The notes under the pieces: generated by a model
Seen by the model: the letters and a program-made list of their open reading frames with translations, nothing else
Told to the model about the DNA's origin: nothing
The model's database searches: none
Assembly (NCBI GenBank): GCA_041744075.1
Contig: JBGTLQ010000207.1
Coordinates: 1-11,696 of the forward strand
Source: JAJTZA01 sp041744075
Lineage (GTDB): Bacteria > Verrucomicrobiota > Verrucomicrobiia > Chthoniobacterales > Terrimicrobiaceae
Length of the DNA stretch: 11,696 bases
Direction: 5' to 3'
In this document: positions 7,318-11,696 of the stretch, one piece after another
Layout of the letters: every line of letters starts with the position of its first letter
How positions within the stretch are numbered: the stretch's first letter is position 1
Translations under genes and position numbers: made by a program

Positions 7318-8433
7318 ATGCCTGACGAGCCACCTCATATTCTGGGTCTTTCGCGCACAGAACTTGCGGAGTTTCTTGCAGGATTGGGGTGCCCTGCTTT
7401 TCGCACGCCCCAGATCTTGGATTGGCTTTACGGGAAGCGAATCATGGATTTTTCGAAGATGCTCAATCTTCCTTCCAGCCTGCGGGATCTGCTGGCTGCC
7501 AACTTTCGGGTCACCCTCCCCGAATGTGTCGAAATTCAGGGCTCGGAGGATACGACCCGGAAGTTTCTTTTCCGGCTCACCGATGGACAATTGGTGGAGA
7601 CGGTTTTTATCCCGGCCTCTCCGGCCCTGTATGGGGATGCTTCGGATCGGCGCACGCTTTGTGTGTCCAGTCAGGTCGGCTGTGCTTATGGGTGCAAGTT
7701 CTGCGCCAGTGGTTTGGATGGGTGGAAACGAAACCTCAACACCGCAGAAATTGTTGGCCAGCTGCTTGCTGTGGAAGCGAATACGGGGGAACGCGTGAGC
7801 AATATCGTGTTTATGGGCATGGGGGAACCTTTCGCAAATTATCAAAACCTCATGCGAGCCATAGAAATCCTGAACAGCCCATGGGGCACAGGGATCGGGG
7901 CCCGTAAGATCACTGTCTCCACAAGCGGCCTTGTGCCAAAAATCCGTGAGTTCGCGGATCAACCCCTCCAAACCCGACTGGCAATCTCCCTGCATGGGGC
8001 AACCGATGACGTGCGAAATCGCATCATGCCAGTCAACACCCGCTACCCGCTCGCTGAGTTGATGGAGGCCTGTTCTTATCACGCGGCACGCAAAAAACAG
8101 CACATCACTTTCGAATTCATTCTGATCGCCGGGGTGAATGATTCCCCCGAACAAGCCCGCGCCCTCACCAAACTCGCGGCACCGCTTCACGCAAAAATCA
8201 ATTTGATCCCCTATAACACGGTTCAAGGTTTGGACTGGGTTCGACCGGAAGTCCCTGTCCAAGAGAGCTTTTTAAGGATCCTGCAAGCGGGTGGGATCCC
8301 AGCCACCCTCCGCCGGGAGAAGGGGCATGACATTGCGGCTGCTTGCGGACAGCTCCGCCTTCGCCACTCCCACGGAGGACAGACGGAAGAAACCGAAAAA
8401 AATCCCTTTGCACAGACCCCACACACAGCGTAA
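7318..8433 (+). CDS. rlmN: Dual-specificity 23S rRNA / tRNA adenine-C2 methyltransferase RlmN
   Basis: This 371-residue radical SAM enzyme methylates C2 of A2503 in 23S rRNA and of A37 in some tRNAs, helping translational accuracy. The 4Fe-4S cluster motif CAYGCKFC (C122, C126, C129) follows a typical N-terminal accessory domain (LGLSRTELAEFLAGLG...RTPQILDWLY). The SAM-binding stretch GMGEPFANYQNL is present, as is the second catalytic cysteine (C343 in AAACGQLR), which carries the transferred methyl in this family; E94 in LVETVFIP matches the conserved active-site Glu. A Cfr-type resistance enzyme is unlikely because the features fit the housekeeping RlmN family throughout. A tail of about 24 residues, rich in His, Thr and Glu, follows the last conserved motif. 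The Shine-Dalgarno-like GGGAG at 7300-7304 is far from this ATG and fits a tiny out-of-frame ATG at 7308 better. Only 11 bases separate its stop from the next gene. Confidence 0.96.
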   Translation: MPDEPPHILGLSRTELAEFLAGLGCPAFRTPQILDWLYGKRIMDFSKMLNLPSSLRDLLAANFRVTLPECVEIQGSEDTTRKFLFRLTDGQLVETVFIPASPALYGDASDRRTLCVSSQVGCAYGCKFCASGLDGWKRNLNTAEIVGQLLAVEANTGERVSNIVFMGMGEPFANYQNLMRAIEILNSPWGTGIGARKITVSTSGLVPKIREFADQPLQTRLAISLHGATDDVRNRIMPVNTRYPLAELMEACSYHAARKKQHITFEFILIAGVNDSPEQARALTKLAAPLHAKINLIPYNTVQGLDWVRPEVPVQESFLRILQAGGIPATLRREKGHDIAAACGQLRLRHSHGGQTEETEKNPFAQTPHTA

Positions 8434-8444
8434 CGCTTCCCGAA

Positions 8445-8885
8445 ATGGCAAATGATGAATTTGATGAGCACGGGACATGGGACGAGTACCAGTGGGAGCG
8501 GTTCCTCCAACAACAGGACAAAAATACGGAAAAATATTTTGGCCTGCTTGAAAAATACCTCGACCACCCGGAGCGCGAAAAACTGATTGCCAGGGAGATG
8601 GGCTGGGAGTTTTTTGAGGGTGATGAATCTTGGGACGAAGCGGCCGACGCATGGTGTGCTGCGGAAGCCGACATTGGCACAGAAACTGGCGAGACGGACG
8701 ATTTTGTGAACTCCCCTGTGTATCATGACACCATGAACCTCCACAGCTGGGTCAGCGACTGGATTGACAACACCCCAAGCATTGATGAAACCGAAGAAGC
8801 CAGGCACCTCGCCAGCCAATGTTCCATTTGCGGAACCAAGCTGGCCACCGCGTTGGGAGAACATGACCCAATGAGATTGGAATGA
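8445..8885 (+). CDS. Acidic, Trp-rich conserved-looking hypothetical protein with a CxxC
   Basis: This is a soluble 146-residue protein of unrecognised family. It is strongly acidic throughout, carries seven tryptophans (12, 17, 54, 63, 70, 102, 106) and has a single CSIC pair near the C-terminus (C126, C129), which could be half of a metal site or a redox pair. There is no signal peptide or membrane segment. The frame stays open upstream to an ATG at 8343, but that extension would overlap rlmN by 91 bases and is low-complexity and basic, unlike the rest; the ATG at 8445 is preferred. The gene begins 11 bases after rlmN and its stop overlaps the next start by 4 nt, so it belongs to the sigma-factor operon. 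A partnership with the basic 67-residue protein encoded next is suggested by opposite charge and overlap, not shown. Confidence 0.75.
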   Translation: MANDEFDEHGTWDEYQWERFLQQQDKNTEKYFGLLEKYLDHPEREKLIAREMGWEFFEGDESWDEAADAWCAAEADIGTETGETDDFVNSPVYHDTMNLHSWVSDWIDNTPSIDETEEARHLASQCSICGTKLATALGEHDPMRLE

Positions 8886-9085
8886 CGATTGCCTATCTCA
8901 AGCGGGCACTCAAGGCGGCGAACGATGCCCTTAATGCCTCGGCAAAACTGGTGGCATCAGGCCACATGACGCTGCCCCAATCCCACGCCTTTCAGCAGCG
9001 ACTCTTCCAAGTTCGCAATCACGTGGTGGATCATATGAGCGTGTTTCGCAGCGAGTGGAGGCGTCGGCAGGGGGAAAAACAATGA
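8882..9085 (+). CDS. Small basic helical hypothetical protein
   Basis: This protein of 67 residues is predicted to be mostly two alpha-helices (about 2-25 and 33-62) separated by a GHMTLPQS turn. It is basic, with four His and a C-terminal RRRQGEK tail, and has no cysteine, signal peptide or membrane segment. I do not recognise the family. The start lies in an ATGA overlap with the preceding acidic protein (8882-8885), which supports both its reality and translational coupling. Its stop, TGA at 9083-9085, sits inside ATGATGA, where two possible downstream starts (9082 and 9085) are found. Possible roles include binding the acidic partner, nucleic acid or the sigma factor; none can be chosen from the sequence. 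Confidence 0.7.
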   Translation: MTIAYLKRALKAANDALNASAKLVASGHMTLPQSHAFQQRLFQVRNHVVDHMSVFRSEWRRRQGEKQ

Positions 9086-9129
9086 TGATTGAATATTCTG
9101 ACAACCCGCACGTTACTGGAAGTGTGTGA
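9082..9129 (+). CDS. 15-codon leader ORF or true 5' end of the sigma gene
   Basis: An ATG at 9082 overlaps the preceding stop (ATGA), as at four other junctions in this window, and follows a GGGGGA stretch (9070-9075) at good Shine-Dalgarno distance. It encodes MMIEYSDNPHVTGSV and ends at a TGA at 9127-9129, which lies inside the sigma-factor reading frame. It is therefore either a short leader peptide that couples translation to the sigma gene, or the real start of that gene separated from it by a frame break (an indel or a sequencing error). The ribosome binding site and overlap are seen directly; the interpretation is open. Confidence 0.4.
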   Translation: MMIEYSDNPHVTGSV

Positions 9130-9712
9130 TGATTCTGCGGAGGCAGCCGAGGCCGGGCTGCTTCGACGCTCCAGAGATGGAGACACGGTCGCCTTCGGCG
9201 AACTCATCACCCTTCACAGGGAGAAAATTTATATGCAAATTTACATGATCGTTCGAAATGAGGAGGATGCCATGGACCTCAGCCAAGAGACATTTCTCAG
9301 GGCTTGGAAGTCCCTCTCCAAATTCGATGGCAAGTTTCCTCTTTTGACGTGGTTGCGGCGCATCGCCACCAATGCGTCCATCGATCTCTGCCGGACAAGG
9401 CAGCGCCGCCCTCAGGTCGAAATTGATGGAGGCCCAATCCATGCGGATGCGGCCTCACGGACCACTCCCGCAGCTTTTGAAAGACCGGGGGATGGGCTGG
9501 ATCGTGCCGACCTGAAGGCCCGACTTGAGGCCGCCTTTGAAATGCTCAGCCCCGAACACCGGGCGGCCATCTCACTGAAGGAATTCGACGGGCTCTCCTA
9601 CGAGGAAATTGCCAAAGCCACCGACAGCTCCATTGGCACCGTCATGTCCCGTCTTCACTACGCCCGCAAAAAACTCCAAAGCCTTTTGGCAGACCTGCGC
9701 AATGACCGATAA
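9089..9712 (+). CDS. ECF-type sigma-70 family RNA polymerase sigma factor
   Basis: This 207-residue alternative sigma factor directs RNA polymerase to a specific promoter set. Region 2 spans about 34-104 and includes DAMDLSQETFLRAWKSL (60-76) and TWLRRIATN (87-95). Region 4 spans about 146-199, with the helix-turn-helix in LSYEEIAKATDSSIGTVMSRL. There is no region 1 or 3, as expected for the ECF group. A membrane anti-sigma factor follows with an 11-nt overlap, so release from the membrane on an envelope signal is likely. The longest frame starts at a TTG at 9089 lacking a well-placed ribosome binding site; a GTG at 9122 is another candidate. The best-supported start signal, ATG 9082, is in a different frame, so the N-terminal ~12 residues given by the TTG start should be treated as doubtful. 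The conserved domains are unaffected. Confidence 0.9.
   Translation: MNILTTRTLLEVCDDSAEAAEAGLLRRSRDGDTVAFGELITLHREKIYMQIYMIVRNEEDAMDLSQETFLRAWKSLSKFDGKFPLLTWLRRIATNASIDLCRTRQRRPQVEIDGGPIHADAASRTTPAAFERPGDGLDRADLKARLEAAFEMLSPEHRAAISLKEFDGLSYEEIAKATDSSIGTVMSRLHYARKKLQSLLADLRNDR
9122..9128 (+). repeat. Short GT dinucleotide tract at the sigma-gene frame junction
   Basis: The bases read GTGTGTG. Adding one GT unit would make the ATG-9082 frame continue without interruption into the sigma-factor frame (…GS-VCDDS…). The tract is only 3.5 units long, so it is a candidate slippage site or assembly-error site, not a demonstrated one. Confidence 0.35.
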
Positions 9713-10184
9713 AACCCATGAGTTCACCGAATGGTTGGATGGAGCCCTCCCTCCTGATCAAGCTGCCAAATTTGAGGCTGACCCCGAAGCCGTTGCCGAG
9801 CGCAAGGCGTGGACTGAGCTTCGGGCTGCCATGGTTGCTGAGTTGACGCGTCCTCCCCTTCCCCATCCAGACTTTATCAATGCCAAGGTCTTGGAGGCTA
9901 TTGAGCGAGATCGCAAGCCGGCGCGCCGTGCAGAATCCTCGTTCATTCGACGTCTGGTTTTCGGAGGAATTGGTGCCATTTCTGCGGCGGCGGTTATCAC
10001 CGCCATTTTCCTTCCCGACTCCTACCGCCGCCCCAGCGAGAGTGAGTTTATTTCTCAAGTGATCTCAGCGAGGGCCGAAAATCCCATGGTCAGCGTCTCA
10101 TCATTCCACACCCGCGATGACCGCGGCGTGGTGATCTGGATTGAGGGCACCAAACCGATCCCCTCCGGCGAAATGGTACGATGA
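9702..10184 (+). CDS. Single-pass membrane anti-sigma factor
   Basis: This 160-residue protein is the likely regulator of the sigma factor encoded just upstream. The cytoplasmic part (1-80) begins HEFTEWLDGALPPDQAAKFE, a pattern common at the N-terminus of anti-sigma factors (helix, short acidic linker, helix), followed by a second helix through LRAAMVAELTRPPLPHPDF. It lacks the zinc-binding His-x3-Cys-x2-Cys signature of the ZAS class and has no cysteine. One membrane helix lies at about 85-104 (LVFGGIGAISAAAVITAIFL), preceded by arginines, leaving a short periplasmic tail that ends in VVIWIEGTKPIPSGEMVR. The ATG at 9702 is chosen because it overlaps the sigma stop by 11 nt; the frame is open upstream within the sigma gene but reads low-complexity there. 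Its stop overlaps the next start (ATGA, 10181-10184). Role inferred from position, topology and N-terminal pattern. Confidence 0.8.
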   Translation: MTDKTHEFTEWLDGALPPDQAAKFEADPEAVAERKAWTELRAAMVAELTRPPLPHPDFINAKVLEAIERDRKPARRAESSFIRRLVFGGIGAISAAAVITAIFLPDSYRRPSESEFISQVISARAENPMVSVSSFHTRDDRGVVIWIEGTKPIPSGEMVR

Positions 10185-10612
10185 CCCGGTTCGTTCTTTC
10201 TGCACTTTTGCTGTGTCTCCCATTGAGCGGGGCCTTGGGCGGTGACCGCATTTGGTCGGCTGTGGTTCTCGCGACGCGCGAAACCCCACCTCGGCCCGTT
10301 CCTGCCAAGCTTTCCGATTTTCAAGAAACACTCCGGAAGGTTTTTGGGTATAATACGTTTTACCTGCTTGGGGAAAAAACCAAAGACATCAAATCCGGTG
10401 CCAGCGAATGGCTTGTCCCCTGCAAGCGGATCTATATGAAGACCTCGATCCTCGAAACCTGCCAAACCGGATATCGGATGAAGATTGAGTTATACAACAA
10501 CAAAGATCTCCTTGTGACCACCGAAGCCAAACTGGCACGCGATGCCCCCCTCTATATTCGAGGTCCCCAATGGGGGAAGGGTCAGATTGTGGCAATCCTG
10601 AAAGTCCGCTGA
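10181..10612 (+). CDS. Exported hypothetical protein of the sigma/anti-sigma operon
   Basis: This 143-residue protein has a clear Sec-type signal peptide (MTRFVLSALLLCLPLSGALGG, cut probably near residue 20). The mature part of about 120 residues is predicted mostly beta-strand and has two Cys (in VPCKR and LETCQTG) that could form a disulfide in the periplasm. It includes VFGYNTFYLLGEKT and closes with a hydrophobic strand (GQIVAILKVR). The family is not recognised. Because it is coupled by a 4-nt overlap to the anti-sigma factor, it may sense or transmit an envelope signal to it, or be its periplasmic partner. It appears to be the last gene of the operon: a 194-base gap with a weak hairpin follows. 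Confidence 0.78.
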   Translation: MTRFVLSALLLCLPLSGALGGDRIWSAVVLATRETPPRPVPAKLSDFQETLRKVFGYNTFYLLGEKTKDIKSGASEWLVPCKRIYMKTSILETCQTGYRMKIELYNNKDLLVTTEAKLARDAPLYIRGPQWGKGQIVAILKVR

Positions 10613-10666
10613 AAAATCGGCATCCCATGTTGCCGGATCTGCAACCTGACTATCTTAACCAGGGGG

Positions 10667-10685
10667 AACGGGCGTCCCTCCCGTT
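10667..10685 (+). terminator. Possible weak terminator hairpin after the sigma operon
   Basis: AACGGG (10667-10672) can pair with CCCGTT (10680-10685) across a 7-base loop, and TTTAAAGTTT follows. The stem is short and the T run is broken by purines, so this is a tentative intrinsic terminator. The rest of the 194-base gap (10613-10806) holds a TATAAA at 10752-10757 that could be a -10 box for the next gene, but I see no matching -35 box. Confidence 0.35.
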
Positions 10686-10806
10686 TAAAGTTTGGTTCCT
10701 CAAGCCCAGCTAACAAAAAACAGGCCGACGCCCATGCCCCCCGGTCACAATTATAAATCCACCCATCCTTACCACCATTTAAGCTCTCACGCATGGAAAC
10801 CACTGC

Positions 10807-11562
10807 ATGAAATTCCTGTTTCTACATCCTTCCCTTAAAAAAATCCGAGATCTGGGGCCAGCTGGGATTCTTGCCTTGGTGTGGTTATCCGCTCCCGGGA
10901 TTGCCGGGATTTATCTCCTCTATAAATTGGGCCCGGTTTCCGAATGGCTCGAATCGCTTGGACCTATTGGCCTCGCGGTTTATTCCTTGGTGTTTATGGT
11001 CACCAGTGGCTTGGGCATTCTTCCTACCACTGCTCAGGCGGTTCTGGGAGGATGGGTTTTTGGTCCAGTGAATGGACTCCTCGCTGCCTCTGTGGCCTTT
11101 GGGGGAGCCGCTGTCATCGGATTATTTATCACCCGCGCTGTCGCAGGAAAGCGGGTGGAGACAATTCTGGAAACCAAACCCGAGGCTGTCGCTATCCGCA
11201 ATGCCCTCCTGGCCGGAGGCTTTTGGAGAAAAGTCCTCATGATCACCCTCCTGCGGCTCCCCCCTCAGTCCCCTTTTGCTTTCACCAACTTCCTCCTTAT
11301 CAGCTGTGGCGCTCCCACTGGCCCGTTCATCGTGGGAACAATCCTCGGCCTGATCCCCCGCACAGCACTTGTCATGACACTATCCCATGCCGCCTCCCTC
11401 ACCGGAGCCTCCGACATTCAGGGCTTTGTCAAAGAAGGACCCGGCTGGCCGGTTGCAGTGCTCGGAATTGTCCTGGTTATGATTGTTATGGCCATTATCG
11501 GCTTCATCGCCAGAAAGGCCCTGATCCAACTGCGCGTGGATCCCGTCATCTTGAAGCCATGA
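10807..11562 (+). CDS. TVP38/TMEM64 (VTT / DedA-superfamily) membrane protein
   Basis: This 251-residue polytopic inner-membrane protein has hydrophobic segments at about 18-40, 52-70, 78-110, 140-165, 172-192 and 213-235. The VTT core is recognisable: LPTTAQAVLGGWVFGPVNG (72-90), then LLRLPPQSPFAFTNFLL (148-164) and a GTILGLIPRTA re-entrant segment (177-187). In this superfamily the two half-helices with Pro and Arg are central to lipid or ion translocation; some bacterial members are implicated in undecaprenyl-phosphate or phospholipid flipping, but the substrate of this branch is not established. The length is typical. The ATG at 10807 lacks a strong ribosome binding site; an ATG at 10793 is out of frame. 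It is separated from the sigma operon by 194 bases and probably has its own promoter. Confidence 0.87.
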   Translation: MKFLFLHPSLKKIRDLGPAGILALVWLSAPGIAGIYLLYKLGPVSEWLESLGPIGLAVYSLVFMVTSGLGILPTTAQAVLGGWVFGPVNGLLAASVAFGGAAVIGLFITRAVAGKRVETILETKPEAVAIRNALLAGGFWRKVLMITLLRLPPQSPFAFTNFLLISCGAPTGPFIVGTILGLIPRTALVMTLSHAASLTGASDIQGFVKEGPGWPVAVLGIVLVMIVMAIIGFIARKALIQLRVDPVILKP

Positions 11563-11580
11563 CTATTTTTCAATTATAAC
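11551..11580 (+). promoter_or_regulatory. Possible sigma-70 type promoter
   Basis: TTGAAG (11551-11556) and TATAAC (11575-11580) are separated by 18 bases and match the -35 and -10 consensus at 4/6 and 5/6 positions. The -35 box lies within the last codons of the VTT gene. Transcription would begin near 11586-11588 and leave a leader of about 105 bases before the next gene's ATG at 11692. This is predicted from sequence match only. Confidence 0.45.
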
Positions 11581-11582
11581 TT

Positions 11583-11672
11583 ATGGGACTGACCCCTTCG
11601 GCCTTCTTTCGCGACCTGCCGTGTTATCAGGCCGAAGCCGCATCGGAAAAAGAACTCAAGGCAGCTGCATAA
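11583..11672 (+). CDS. Candidate 29-residue small protein
   Basis: A short frame from ATG 11583 to TAA 11670-11672 encodes a peptide beginning MGLTPSAFFRDLPCYQ and ending EKELKAAA, with normal-looking codon use. It ends 19 bases before the ATG of the next gene. Against it: there is no ribosome binding site, and if the promoter at 11551-11580 is used, transcription would start after its ATG. It may be chance, a remnant, or a small protein expressed from an upstream promoter. Confidence 0.25.
   Translation: MGLTPSAFFRDLPCYQAEAASEKELKAAA
11596..11637 (+). promoter_or_regulatory. Leader hairpin upstream of the last gene
   Basis: CTTCGGCCT (11596-11604) pairs perfectly with AGGCCGAAG (11629-11637), enclosing 24 bases. 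It would lie in the 5' leader of the transcript for the gene starting at 11692. No T run follows, so it is not an intrinsic terminator. It could be a regulatory or mRNA-stabilising structure. I do not recognise a known riboswitch class. Confidence 0.4.
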
Positions 11673-11676
11673 CTGA

Positions 11677-11682
11677 AAGGAG
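11677..11682 (+). promoter_or_regulatory. Strong Shine-Dalgarno sequence
   Basis: AAGGAG lies 9 bases before the ATG at 11692. It is the closest match to the consensus at good spacing anywhere in the window and indicates a well-translated downstream gene. Confidence 0.7.
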
Positions 11683-11691
11683 AACCATCTC

Positions 11692-11696
11692 ATGAA
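11692..11696 (+). CDS. Start of a further gene, cut by the window edge
   Basis: Only the ATG and two bases of the next codon are present. The call rests on the strong Shine-Dalgarno site at 11677-11682. Nothing can be said about the product. Confidence 0.55.

Noticed and set aside
7255..8262. Minus-strand open frame (335 codons) opposite rlmN
   Set aside because: It is antisense to a fully conserved RlmN and has no recognisable motifs.
10627..10713. 28-codon open frame in the gap after the exported protein
   Set aside because: It has no ribosome binding site and overlaps the putative terminator hairpin; it is too short to support as a gene.
1..11696. Search for CRISPR arrays, tRNA or rRNA genes, transposases, and toxin-antitoxin or phage-defence genes
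   Set aside because: No repeat-spacer pattern, RNA gene or mobile-element protein was seen; almost all the DNA is occupied by the genes listed.

Overview
This is a gene-dense stretch of bacterial chromosome of moderately high GC content. Eleven complete genes lie on the plus strand and one on the minus strand, with a further two-gene pair of small hypothetical proteins on the plus strand and partial genes at both edges. The pseudopilin with a C-terminal DGH-type motif, the anti-sigma factor without a zinc motif, the frequent 4-nt ATGA overlaps and the scarcity of good Shine-Dalgarno sites suggest Verrucomicrobiota or a related PVC lineage. That placement is an inference, since no rRNA or other phylogenetic marker is present.

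Layout. (1) 1-2430: the tail of an unidentified gene, a pseudopilin-like secreted or surface protein, and an ABC-2 type ATPase/permease pair. The last three overlap by 4 nt at each junction, so they are probably one translationally coupled operon. (2) 2486-2815: thioredoxin. (3) 2976-4202: a RhlE-like RNA helicase whose motif II is DEVD instead of DEAD. (4) 4285-5895: a flavin-dependent aromatic-ring monooxygenase, which runs tail-to-tail into and overlaps by 32 nt (5) 5864-7225, a minus-strand membrane histidine kinase with no adjacent response regulator. (6) 7318-10612: rlmN followed by a tightly packed set: an acidic Trp-rich protein with a CxxC, a 67-aa basic protein, an ECF-type sigma factor, a membrane anti-sigma factor and an exported protein. 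(7) 10807-11562: a TVP38/TMEM64 (VTT) family membrane protein. (8) 11563-11696: a possible promoter, a hairpin, a 29-codon small ORF and the start codon of a further gene with the best ribosome binding site in the window.

The most coherent functional unit is the sigma/anti-sigma/exported-protein module at 8445-10612. It looks like an envelope-linked transcription switch whose mRNA also carries rlmN. The start of the sigma gene is anomalous. The strong ribosome binding site and the ATGA overlap point to an ATG at 9082, but that frame closes after 15 codons, at a GTGTGTG tract that sits exactly where one more GT unit would join it to the sigma frame. I see no CRISPR array, tRNA, rRNA, insertion sequence or defence island. 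The gaps at 2816-2975, 4203-4284 and 7226-7317 contain no promoter or terminator that I can support firmly.
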